A stretch of 28,561 nucleotides of DNA from Oceanipulchritudo sp049975345 (GTDB lineage Bacteria > Verrucomicrobiota > Verrucomicrobiia > Opitutales > Oceanipulchritudinaceae): assembly GCA_049975345.1 (NCBI GenBank), contig JBNGDP010000037.1, positions 1 through 28,561 on the forward strand, in the 5' to 3' direction. The notes beneath the pieces were generated by a model, which was given only the letters and a program-made list of their open reading frames with translations, ran no database searches and had not been told where the DNA came from. This document shows positions 14,706 to 22,062 of this stretch, one piece after another. How positions within the stretch are numbered: the first letter of the stretch is position 1; each line of letters opens with the position of its first letter. A program made the translations under genes and the position numbers.

Positions 14706-15341
14706 TCAGGCGCCGGCAAGGACTTCCTTGGCGGTGTCCACCGCGCTGGCGGCGTCGGAGGCGTAGCCGTCGGCGCCAATCTCATTGGCGTAATCCTGGG
14801 TGACCGGCGCTCCCCCGATGAGGATCTTCACGGCATCGTGCCCCGCCTTCCGGATGGCCTCCACAGTGTCCCGCATGGCCGGCATGGTGGTGGTCAGCAG
14901 CGCCGACAATCCGACCAGATGCGGCTTGTGTTCCTGAACGGCCTGCAGGAAGGCCGCCGGCGCGACATTGACCCCGAGGTCGACGACATCGAAACCGGCC
15001 CCCTTCCACATGGTGGCGACGAGGTTCTTCCCGATATCGTGCAGGTCCCCTTCCACGGTGCCGATGATGGCCTTGAATTCGGGTTTGACCCCCCTTTCGA
15101 TGAGGATCGGCTCGATGGTCTTCATGGCCTCCTTCATGGCGCGGGCCGAGACCAGCATCTCGGGTACAAAAATCTCGTTCTTTTTGAACCGCTCGCCGAC
15201 GACGCCCATGGCCGGAATCAGGGCCTTCTCCAGCAGGTCGATGGGATCGGTCCCGGCATCCAGCAACTCGGGCACGATGGTTTGCACGTCCTTGCGTTTT
15301 CCGTTGATCACGGCCGTCTTGAGATCTTCCAGTGTGCTCAT
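14706..15341 (-). CDS. corrinoid (cobalamin-binding) methyltransferase protein, MtaC/MtbC type
   Basis: Carries a methyl group on a cobalamin cofactor between a substrate-specific methyltransferase and an acceptor enzyme. The 211 residues have a helical cap (about 1-85, with the ALIPAMGVVGERFKKNEIFVPEM signature split over 40-62) and a Rossmann B12 domain (about 88-211). The lower cobalt ligand is H101 in EGDLHDIGKNLV; the later GLSALLTTTM and GGAPVTQDYANEIGADGYA match the cofactor pocket. The ATG at 15341 gives the family start; longer frames read through the AraC gene. It lies 77 nt downstream of the PocR/AraC gene on the same strand. A matching methyltransferase or RamA-type activator is not adjacent; a UroD-superfamily protein lies at 2931. 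Confidence 0.92.
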   Translation of the reverse strand: MSTLEDLKTAVINGKRKDVQTIVPELLDAGTDPIDLLEKALIPAMGVVGERFKKNEIFVPEMLVSARAMKEAMKTIEPILIERGVKPEFKAIIGTVEGDLHDIGKNLVATMWKGAGFDVVDLGVNVAPAAFLQAVQEHKPHLVGLSALLTTTMPAMRDTVEAIRKAGHDAVKILIGGAPVTQDYANEIGADGYASDAASAVDTAKEVLAGA

Positions 15342-15418
15342 TTGAATCAGAGAATACAGGAACAGGAGGGGGGAATTCTTGTATCCTCGTTGGCATTTTG
15401 GGTACGGAGAGCGGATAA

Positions 15419-16594
15419 TCAGGGCCAATCCTCCCTTGGGTGGCCTTTCCGGTGTTGTTTCCGGTACTCTCCGGGGGCCTGGTTGGTGGTCTTCCGGAAA
15501 ATCCTGTTGAAATGGCTCTGGTCGTAGAAACCGCATTCCAAAGCAATGCTGCTCAGGCTGAGTTCCGTCCGGATCAGCAGTTCCTTGGCCCGGTCGACGC
15601 GCATCTGTGCCAGCATCCCGGTGAAGGAACGGCCCATGCGCTCGGTCATGACCTGGGAAAAATGTCCCGGGGAAACGCCGGCATGGCGGGCCACCTCGTC
15701 GCGTCGGAGGTTGTCCCCCAGGTGGTCGCGCATGTAGGAGAGGGCCCTGGCGAGGAGAAGGGAATGCGGATAGCGGTCGTTGCTGCGGATGGCCTCGATC
15801 AGGGACTCGAGCATGTGCCGGACCCACCGGGCGAGATCCTCATCATCCGTGATCCGGGACAACTCGCTCAGGGAACGGAAGTTCGCCCCCAACAGGGCGG
15901 AGGAATCGGCACCGGCCTCCACCGCGGCCCGGCTCATCATGACAATCAGCTCCAGCACGCAGCTCTTGAGCAGGTCAAGCCGCGGACCGGCGAGGCTGTA
16001 GATGCTCACAAGGATGCGGTTGAGAATGGCCCGGGCGTCCTGCAGTTGGCCGGTCTTGATGGCGGTGAGGAGCTCCGGTTCCTCGCGCAGGTACAGGCTG
16101 CGCAGGTCATCCTCGGCAAAATGCTTCGCATTCTCGAGGGCGTAGAAGCGGTCCTTTTCCTGCTCCGCCCGCTGGCGGGCCAGGCGGATCACGGCCCGGC
16201 TGACGAGGTTGTCCCGAACCGCCCATTCCAGAAGAGCGTCCGCGGCCTTTTGAATCCTCTCCGAATGCCCGGCTTCCCGCCCCTCGATCTCGATGCCCTG
16301 GACAACAAGATTGGAGATGACCACGTCATTGTGCATGACCGGAACCGCCCACATGGCAAAACCGCTGTCACAGCACAGGTTGATGATCGTTTCGCCCCAG
16401 TACAGGGTCTGTTCCGCGGCTTCCCTGCGCCGCTTGGCGGATTCCCCGCGACAGGCGCAATCGGACGGTTTTAGCTCGCCATCCACAATTTCCCCGCCGG
16501 GACCGGTCAGGACAAGATCAAAGGAAAACGCCTCCCTGTAGGCTTTCCGGAATGCGGGGAACCAATCCGGGATGTCCTGTGAACCGGCCTTCAC
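15419..16594 (-). CDS. AraC-family regulator with N-terminal PocR sensory domain
   Basis: Transcription factor of 391 residues. The N-terminal PocR-type domain (about 5-165) has clustered cysteines (DCACRGES, LCCDSG), as in this family, which is linked to regulation of B12-dependent metabolism. The C-terminal AraC domain (about 285-385) has two helix-turn-helix units: LRRDEVARHAGVSPGHFSQV and LSSIALECGFYDQSHFNRIF. I chose GTG 16594 because it forms a 4-nt GTGA overlap with the KAS III stop; GTG 16615 would add seven residues. It lies between the acyl-assembly genes and the corrinoid gene, so it may control either or both. Confidence 0.88.
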   Translation of the reverse strand: MKAGSQDIPDWFPAFRKAYREAFSFDLVLTGPGGEIVDGELKPSDCACRGESAKRRREAAEQTLYWGETIINLCCDSGFAMWAVPVMHNDVVISNLVVQGIEIEGREAGHSERIQKAADALLEWAVRDNLVSRAVIRLARQRAEQEKDRFYALENAKHFAEDDLRSLYLREEPELLTAIKTGQLQDARAILNRILVSIYSLAGPRLDLLKSCVLELIVMMSRAAVEAGADSSALLGANFRSLSELSRITDDEDLARWVRHMLESLIEAIRSNDRYPHSLLLARALSYMRDHLGDNLRRDEVARHAGVSPGHFSQVMTERMGRSFTGMLAQMRVDRAKELLIRTELSLSSIALECGFYDQSHFNRIFRKTTNQAPGEYRKQHRKGHPREDWP

Positions 16595-17661
16595 ACCTCG
16601 ATGAGCGAGTTGCACTTCAAGGGCGGCAATTCAATGGCGCAGGTCGCCCAGGAGAGCCCCACCCCGAACCCGGAGAGGATGAAACGATGGGATCCCTTGC
16701 AGAGTTCCGAGCCGTAGTGGTCGGTCAGGGTGACCGGGATACTGGCGCTGCTCTGGTTTCCGAACTTTTCCACGGTGCCCGCCGGGACCCGGTCGGCGGG
16801 CAGTTTCAGGCGCCGCCGGATATTGTCGATGATGTAGCGGTTGGCCTGGTGGAAAACGTACCCGTCGACCTCATCCACCTCCAGTCCGGTTGCTTCCAGC
16901 ATCTCCCGGATGGCGGGCGGTTCCACCTTGAGGGAGAAATTGAAGATTTCCGCCCCGTCCATGTGGAGCTGGCAGCGGCTGCGAACAATCCCCTCCCCGA
17001 GCCGCCGCGGCTCGGTCGTTTCCGGGCTGACGGGCTCCCGGAAGGCCCCGCCGGGTTGCCAGAGCGACTGGTAGCCGGTTCCGTCGGTGCGCAGGTCGAA
17101 GACCGCCTCGCCGGCCCCCGGCCAGGCTTCGAGCAGGGTCGCGCAGGCGGCGTCGCCGAAAAGGGGACGCAGGGCCCGGTCTTCCTTCGAGACAATCCGG
17201 CTCACGGTGTCGCCGACGACAAGGATGACGCGCTTCATGCCGCCGGCGGCGATGAAACTGTGCGCGGCCCACAGGCCGTACACGTAGCCGGAACACCCGA
17301 GGTTGAAGTCCATGCAGGCGCATGTATCGGGAAAACCGATACGCCCCTGGAGCAGGACGGCGTTGTTGGGCTGCAGGTAGTCCGGGGTCTGCGTCACCAT
17401 GAAGAGGCCGTCGACGCTCGCGGGGTCGGTCCCCGTTTCCTTGAGGAGCCTGCGCACCGCCGGTTCAGCCAGGTCGAGGGAGGTCATGTCCCCGGGCACG
17501 ATGCGGCGCCTGTCCAGGCCGATGGTCTGTTTCAGGCGCTCGATCTGCGCCTGGTTGCCGTCGTACAGGTAGGCCTCGTCCCTGCTGAGGGAAACCTCGT
17601 TGGCCGGCAGGGCCGTCACCAGGCCGCTGACATGCACTCCTTCAATTCTGGCAAAAGCCAT
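16591..17661 (-). CDS. 3-oxoacyl-ACP synthase III-like ketosynthase (KAS III)
   Basis: Condenses a CoA-linked starter with malonyl-ACP, or transfers an acyl group, in thiolase-fold fashion. The 356 residues contain the intact triad C123 (NLGCSGYVYGL), H271 (FHQANRY) and N302 (KFGNQSSASIP), plus the C-terminal GFGVGLSWA glycine loop. It is longer than typical FabH (about 320) by an N-terminal stretch and an insertion near 185-230. It is probably not the housekeeping FabH, because it sits in a cluster with two ACPs, an SDR and an AMP-ligase but with no FabD/FabF. It starts 3 nt after the SDR stop. A role in making a 3-oxoacyl group for a surface polysaccharide is my inference. Confidence 0.9.
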   Translation of the reverse strand: MAFARIEGVHVSGLVTALPANEVSLSRDEAYLYDGNQAQIERLKQTIGLDRRRIVPGDMTSLDLAEPAVRRLLKETGTDPASVDGLFMVTQTPDYLQPNNAVLLQGRIGFPDTCACMDFNLGCSGYVYGLWAAHSFIAAGGMKRVILVVGDTVSRIVSKEDRALRPLFGDAACATLLEAWPGAGEAVFDLRTDGTGYQSLWQPGGAFREPVSPETTEPRRLGEGIVRSRCQLHMDGAEIFNFSLKVEPPAIREMLEATGLEVDEVDGYVFHQANRYIIDNIRRRLKLPADRVPAGTVEKFGNQSSASIPVTLTDHYGSELCKGSHRFILSGFGVGLSWATCAIELPPLKCNSLIEV

Positions 17662-17664
17662 GGC

Positions 17665-18375
17665 TCAACCCTCCACTCCACCAAGGTAAATGATCTGCCC
17701 GGTCACGAAATCGCTTTCCGGGCGGAGAAAGAAATCGACGACATTGGCGACGTCGCGAAACTCGCCGAGCCGGTGGATGGCCTGGCGCCGGAGGAGCCGG
17801 TCGATGGCGGCGTCGGTCACTCCCCGGATCAGGTCGGTCCGGACCGGTGTCGGGCCGACGGCGTTCACGGTGATGCCTCCCGGGGCAAGCTCGCGCGAGA
17901 GCACCTGGGCAAGGCTCTCCACGGCGGCCTTGCTGGCGGCGTAGGCCACCTCCCCCTCGAGGCGCAGCGGGCGGGCCACGGTCGTGAAGAAAACAATACG
18001 CCCCGTCTTCCTCCGGAGCATGAGCTTGGCGGTCTCGCGGGCGAAGTAGAAGGCACCGAAGCAATTTGTCCGGAAGACGGATTCCATGGTGCGCCCGGGG
18101 GTCAAGAGGGCGGCGTTCATGGAGGCGATGCCGGCGTTGTTCAAAAGCGCATCGATCCGGCCGAAGCGGGCCTGGCATTCGCGGACCATGCCGGTGACCG
18201 CCTTTTCGTCCCCGACATCGAGGCGGAGGTGAAAGTACTTGTCGTCCACGATACTGCCCTCCCCTCGGCTGCATCCGGCCACGCGCCATCCACGGTCGAG
18301 GTAGTGGCGCGCGAGGAAGGCGCCGATTCCCTTGCTGGTACCGGTTATGAGGATGACTGGGGAACCGGTGTTCAT
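17665..18375 (-). CDS. short-chain dehydrogenase/reductase (3-oxoacyl-ACP reductase-like)
   Basis: NAD(P)H-dependent SDR of 236 residues, FabG-like length. Visible are TGTSKGIG (cofactor loop, about 11-18), NNAG (about 89-92), the YAASK catalytic Tyr/Lys, and a C-terminal VTGQIIYLGG strand typical of FabG-like enzymes. The residue 13 before the catalytic Tyr, normally Ser, is Thr (FFTTVARP). Thr can keep the hydroxyl, so activity is still likely. It overlaps the upstream ACP by 4 nt (ATGA) and precedes KAS III by 3 nt, which supports reduction of the KAS III product on the ACP to a 3-hydroxyacyl group. That product is inferred. Confidence 0.9.
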   Translation of the reverse strand: MNTGSPVILITGTSKGIGAFLARHYLDRGWRVAGCSRGEGSIVDDKYFHLRLDVGDEKAVTGMVRECQARFGRIDALLNNAGIASMNAALLTPGRTMESVFRTNCFGAFYFARETAKLMLRRKTGRIVFFTTVARPLRLEGEVAYAASKAAVESLAQVLSRELAPGGITVNAVGPTPVRTDLIRGVTDAAIDRLLRRQAIHRLGEFRDVANVVDFFLRPESDFVTGQIIYLGGVEG

Positions 18376-18674
18376 TCGGCGGGTTCGGTTTCAATGATGA
18401 ACCGGCCCAGGTCCCCGATGCTGCGGAACGGGGAGCGCTTCCGGCTGAGGGCGCGCTCGTCGGCAAGGATCCAGTTCTTCCCGTAGGATTTCTGGAGTCG
18501 CCCCTCGATGTCCACAATCAGGTGAACAATCGCCATGCTGTCGAGGTCGGAGCCCTCCCCCAGGAGGGGCGTCGAGGCATCCACCTTCTCCAGTTCGGGA
18601 AGGGCCAGGTCGGAACGCAACTGCCGGAGGCTCTCCCCGATCAGGTTTTCGATGTCCTGGGTCTGAGGACTCAT
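18372..18674 (-). CDS. acyl carrier protein (first of two), DSM motif
   Basis: A 100-residue ACP-like protein. The phosphopantetheine site is the Ser in GSDLDSMAIVHLIVD, preceded by LLGEG. Length exceeds the usual 75-85, with a C-terminal tail rich in Arg, Lys and Ser (ALSRKRSPF) before an acidic end. It lies 3 nt after the second ACP gene and overlaps the SDR start by 4 nt. Its sequence differs strongly from its neighbour, so the two probably bind different partners. Confidence 0.82.
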   Translation of the reverse strand: MSPQTQDIENLIGESLRQLRSDLALPELEKVDASTPLLGEGSDLDSMAIVHLIVDIEGRLQKSYGKNWILADERALSRKRSPFRSIGDLGRFIIETEPAE

Positions 18675-18677
18675 CGC

Positions 18678-18902
18678 TCAGGACCGGCCTTCCTTCACCC
18701 TGGCGTAGAGATCGGCGACCGAGTCGCAGGACTGCAGTTCCGCGCCGCTCATGGTGATCCCGTATTCCTGGTCCATCATGGAAAGGGTGGTCAGGATGGC
18801 GAGGGAGTCCCAATTGGGCAGCTCCTTGAGTTTATGGTCCGGCTGGATCGCCAGGTCCGGCTGGTTGATGGCATCGGCCAGTTGTTTGAGAAAGTCTTCC
18901 AT
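18678..18902 (-). CDS. acyl carrier protein (second of two), DSL motif
   Basis: A 74-residue ACP. The site reads LPNWDSLAILTTLSMMDQEYG, with the Ser as attachment point. It starts at ATG 18902, 32 nt after the AMP-ligase stop. No Shine-Dalgarno is obvious; a GCCGG/CCGGC inverted repeat lies directly before the ATG. The WDSL form resembles carrier proteins that accept acyl groups from AMP-ligases in polysaccharide or natural product clusters. I infer that the neighbouring ligase loads it. Confidence 0.85.
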   Translation of the reverse strand: MEDFLKQLADAINQPDLAIQPDHKLKELPNWDSLAILTTLSMMDQEYGITMSGAELQSCDSVADLYARVKEGRS

Positions 18903-18934
18903 GCCGGACAGTGAACCGGCAGAATGGTGCAAAA

Positions 18935-20170
18935 TCAAGCCTTTCCCTGAACCCGGGACCGTTTGCCCATGGGTGTCTTGAGCAGTGTTTGTGCGGGTTC
19001 GATCCTTGTCGGCACATGGGCGAGGGAAAGCCCCCGTTCCCGGACGGCCCGCCGGAGGGCCCGCAGGAGCCCGGTCGGATCCGGTTCGCCGGCATAGACG
19101 ACCCGCGCCACCACGGCCTGGCCGGTAAGGGGATTTGGCGCGCCGTGGACGGCTGCATCCCGGACCCCTTCCTGTTCGAGAAGGAGTCCCTCGACCGTTT
19201 CCGGGAGGATTTTTTCCCCGCCGACGTTGATCATGGCCTCCCGCCGGCCAAGGATGCGGATGGATCCGCGTCTCGTTTCCTCCGCAAGGTCGCCGGTGGC
19301 ATGCCAGCTGGATTCCTCCCCAAGGGCACCCTCTTCCAGGGTTCCCAGCATCCGGGTCGGGCTCTGGATCCACAATTCACCGTCCCGGATCTCCCAGGCG
19401 TGTCGCGCCTCCTCAAGAAAGAGGGCGTCGGGATCCTCGGGATCCGGCTTCACGGGAAGGGCGCCCAGCTCGGTGAGTCCGAAGCGATGGATCAGCCGCG
19501 CGTGCGGGAAAACAATCTTCAGGCGCTGGCGCAGGGCCGGCGGCATCGGCTCCGCCCCGTGGGGGATCGCCCGGACGGACCCCACCTTTCGGCCGTCAAG
19601 GGATCCGCTCAAGAGAAGAAACTGCAGAAAGGTCGGCGTCGCCGGCAGAACCTCCGCCTGATAGTGTTCGATGGCATGGGCCACCGATTGCGGATCCCGC
19701 CCCGGGGGAACAACCAGCGTGCTGCCCCGGTGCAGGGCCTGGAAAAAGGCGTCCAGCCCGGCGATGTGCGGCGCGGCGTAGAGGACCAGGATCCGGACGG
19801 GGGGCCGGTCCTGCAGCTGGTAGGAGCAAAGAAGACGCTCCGCCGAATGAACAACATGGCGGGGCGCACCGGTGGTCCCGCCGGTACGCAGCAGCAACAG
19901 GGGCCGATGCGCCCGGAAGGGCTGAAGGTCCCCAGCCGGGAGGGGGTCTCCAAGAAAAACATCCCTGCGGATTTCAAAACAGGCCAGCAGGCGGGCGAAG
20001 GATTCGGGGTTCCATTCCAGGCGAAGCGCCAGCGGGCGGTCGCTGCCCGTCCATTCGGCACCCGCCTCCCGGATCATCCTGCCGAATTGCGCGTAGGTGA
20101 CCTGGATTCCCTCGCCGAGGAAAAGGACCCGGCTCCCGTGGCGTTCAAGGATGGCGGGCAGGCGGATCAT
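18935..20170 (-). CDS. AMP-dependent acyl ligase/synthetase (ANL family), compact
   Basis: Activates a carboxylic acid as acyl-AMP and passes it to a thiol (CoA or ACP). The 411 residues are short for the family (about 500). Motifs in order: LLLRTGGTTGAPRH (about 92-105, phosphate loop, with Arg-His where Lys is usual), HRFGLTELG, HATGDLAEE, GRREAMINVGGEKI and a C-terminal TPMGKRSR with the catalytic lysine K403. I placed the start at ATG 20170, in a 4-nt ATGA overlap with the NeuD-like stop; the longer frame lies in the NeuD-like gene. Substrate unknown. With two ACPs directly downstream, ACP loading is more likely than CoA. Confidence 0.85.
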   Translation of the reverse strand: MIRLPAILERHGSRVLFLGEGIQVTYAQFGRMIREAGAEWTGSDRPLALRLEWNPESFARLLACFEIRRDVFLGDPLPAGDLQPFRAHRPLLLLRTGGTTGAPRHVVHSAERLLCSYQLQDRPPVRILVLYAAPHIAGLDAFFQALHRGSTLVVPPGRDPQSVAHAIEHYQAEVLPATPTFLQFLLLSGSLDGRKVGSVRAIPHGAEPMPPALRQRLKIVFPHARLIHRFGLTELGALPVKPDPEDPDALFLEEARHAWEIRDGELWIQSPTRMLGTLEEGALGEESSWHATGDLAEETRRGSIRILGRREAMINVGGEKILPETVEGLLLEQEGVRDAAVHGAPNPLTGQAVVARVVYAGEPDPTGLLRALRRAVRERGLSLAHVPTRIEPAQTLLKTPMGKRSRVQGKA

Positions 20171-20811
20171 GTATGGCGGGCCAGCAGGCGGGCCGGATTG
20201 CCGAACACGGTCACCTCGGGGGGAACATTGGACACGACAACGGAGCCCGCGCCGACCGTGGCGCCCTCCCCCACCCGTCTGCCGGGAATGATGCTGCAGC
20301 GGCTTCCCATGAAGACCCGGTCGCCGATCCGCACGTATCCGGTGATGTCGCAGAAACTGCTGATCTGGCAATCCGCACCGATGCGGGCATCGTGTCCGGC
20401 CGCGGTGTGCACATTCAGCGCGGTGTTCGCGCCGATATGGATATCACAGGTCAGAACCACGCCCGGACAAAGGATCACGCCGGGATCGAGTTCAACCCCG
20501 CGGCCGACCAGGCAGCTTTCATGTATCAAGCGGGTGAAGCCGGCCCCCCGCTCCGTGAACCGTTGCCGCATGCGCGCCCGAAGGGACGGGTTTCCAAGAG
20601 CGCAGAGGAACACCTCGTCCTTCCCCGGTTCGTAATCCACCGTGTTGCCGAGGATCGGAAGACCGAGCTCCGGGAACGGGTCCATGGCATCGGGGCGGTC
20701 GTCCAGAAAGCCGGAAATATCCCATTCCCGGCGCCAGGCCGGGCAGGCGCGGGCCCATTGCGCCACTTCACGCCCGAAGCCACCGGCCCCGATGATCACC
20801 AGCCGCTTCAT
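20167..20811 (-). CDS. NeuD/PglD-like sugar O- or N-acyltransferase (hexapeptide repeat)
   Basis: A 214-residue left-handed beta-helix acyltransferase. The N-terminal Rossmann part reads VIIGAGGFGREV (5-16), typical of NeuD and PglD. The C-terminal half shows hexapeptide repeats ending NVHTAAGHDARIGADC, with H140 in the catalytic GHD. A VTVFGNPARLL finish is usual. NeuD/PglD transfer acetyl from acetyl-CoA to sialic acid or to 4-amino sugars. The operon context (AMP-ligase, ACPs, KAS III) suggests that the donor here may be a longer acyl-ACP. Overlaps of 4 nt on both sides (EpsI and ligase) indicate translational coupling. Confidence 0.9.
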   Translation of the reverse strand: MKRLVIIGAGGFGREVAQWARACPAWRREWDISGFLDDRPDAMDPFPELGLPILGNTVDYEPGKDEVFLCALGNPSLRARMRQRFTERGAGFTRLIHESCLVGRGVELDPGVILCPGVVLTCDIHIGANTALNVHTAAGHDARIGADCQISSFCDITGYVRIGDRVFMGSRCSIIPGRRVGEGATVGAGSVVVSNVPPEVTVFGNPARLLARHT

Positions 20812-21539
20812 TTCACGGCAACCGTGTCACTCTCCACAGGCTTGGACAGGCAGAGGTCCGCCAGGGCGGACATCACTTCCAGAAAGGCGTCCTCCTCCCA
20901 TAAATCATCCATCGGCTCCGGGCTGACCACCCGGATGAAAAACTGCTCCCGGTGCACGTTCAGGCCGAATTTCCGGAAATCCTCCCATACCGAGGTCAGG
21001 GACGACTTCGTGTTGATCCGTTCCCCTCCGTACCAGTGCACCTGCCCGCCGACAATGTGCCAGAAATAGGTGTAGTTCGTGTAGTCACGAATCGTGTAGA
21101 TGCCCCATTGGGCCGGCTGGAGCTCACGCCCGTTCACCGTCTTCTCAATGTTCCATTCACGGTCCGTGCAGGTCCAGCCAACTTCCGTCCAGCAGCGGTC
21201 CGGCGTGTGCTGGTTGACCAGCCGCACCGGCATCTTGCCCGGCTTCCAGTAGGCGATGTAGACCGAGAAACTGCGGTCCCCCCGACGGTATTGGCGGTGC
21301 ACGAAGTCGTCCAGCCGCAGCAGGCTGTAGGAGCGCTGGGTCACCGATTCCGTCGGTCCAAGGTCCAGATCCGTCACTTCCCAGCCCGCGATCTCCTGCG
21401 GAATCGCCTCCTCCAGCGGCGTTTTCAGGGAACTCTCCGGCACCGGCTGCAGCTGGCTGTACACCTGCAGCGATATTCCCATAAACAGGATCAGTACCAC
21501 CGCCCCGGGGATTCCCCATCGTTTCGTCCAATGCTTCAT
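20808..21539 (-). CDS. epsI: exosortase-associated EpsI-family protein
   Basis: EpsI-family protein (243 residues) usually encoded beside, or fused to, exosortases and linked to exopolysaccharide production; molecular role unsettled. It has a signal anchor (about 9-29, GAVVLILFMGISLQVYS) and an extracytoplasmic domain. Family marks are GDRSFSVYIAYWKPGKMP (87-104), NQHTPDRCW (109-117) and GWTC (121-124), then TRDYTNYTYFW-type aromatics around 155-165. I placed the start at ATG 21539; the longer frame reads through the acetyltransferase gene. It is translationally coupled (ATGA) to the NeuD-like gene. No exosortase is seen in the window. Confidence 0.9.
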   Translation of the reverse strand: MKHWTKRWGIPGAVVLILFMGISLQVYSQLQPVPESSLKTPLEEAIPQEIAGWEVTDLDLGPTESVTQRSYSLLRLDDFVHRQYRRGDRSFSVYIAYWKPGKMPVRLVNQHTPDRCWTEVGWTCTDREWNIEKTVNGRELQPAQWGIYTIRDYTNYTYFWHIVGGQVHWYGGERINTKSSLTSVWEDFRKFGLNVHREQFFIRVVSPEPMDDLWEEDAFLEVMSALADLCLSKPVESDTVAVK

Positions 21540-21570
21540 ACCCGTCAATGAAAGGGATTTTCCGCGATTT

Positions 21571-22062
21571 TCAATGCTGAAGCGGCTTCTCCCAGAACTG
21601 GGCGGTCCCCAATTCCGGATCGAGGACGTAGGGCTCATAGCCGAGGCGCGTGTACAGGGCCCTGGCCTGTTCGTTGCCCTCCAGCACTTCGAGGGTGAGC
21701 TTGCAGCAATTGCGTTTGCGGGCCACCCGTTCGGCTTCCTCGAAGAGGGCGGTCCCGATGCCCTTTCCACGGAATTCCGGGAGGACGGCCACGTCATGGA
21801 TGTTGAGCAGGGGGCGGGCGGCAAAGGTGGAAAATCCCTCGATGGCGATCAACAGCCCGACAGGCTGGTCTTCCAGCAGGGCCAACAGGGTGACAATCCA
21901 GGGGCGCCGGCGCAGCTCGGCGACGAGATTCTGGCGGGTTCCCGGCCGGAGCGGCTTGCCGCCCCCCATCGGATCGCTGGCATAGCTGTCCAGAATCGGC
22001 ACGATGGCCCGCGCGTGGGCAATGTCCTGGTAGGGGTTGATCAATATCCTGAGGGATGGCAT
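21571..22062 (-). CDS. GNAT-family N-acetyltransferase
   Basis: A 163-residue GNAT enzyme that transfers acetyl from acetyl-CoA to an unknown amine. The acetyl-CoA loop is at about 99-112 (VLPEFRGKGIGTAL), followed by the VLEGNEQARALYTRLGYEPY motif B end. The ATG at 22062 overlaps the TruC gene by 22 nt. The stop is 31 nt before EpsI, so it is probably part of the same transcript, but its sequence gives no specific link to the polysaccharide genes. Confidence 0.88.
   Translation of the reverse strand: MPSLRILINPYQDIAHARAIVPILDSYASDPMGGGKPLRPGTRQNLVAELRRRPWIVTLLALLEDQPVGLLIAIEGFSTFAARPLLNIHDVAVLPEFRGKGIGTALFEEAERVARKRNCCKLTLEVLEGNEQARALYTRLGYEPYVLDPELGTAQFWEKPLQH

Noticed and set aside
15352..15386. 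Hairpin in the leader of the corrinoid gene as a cobalamin riboswitch
   Set aside because: Only an 11-bp stem with one mismatch is visible in a 77-nt gap. There is no B12-box-like core, and the gap is too short for a full cobalamin riboswitch.
16552..18486. 644-codon plus-strand frame opposite KAS III and SDR
   Set aside because: It is antisense to two proteins with intact catalytic residues, and its composition is typical of a mirrored GC-rich frame.
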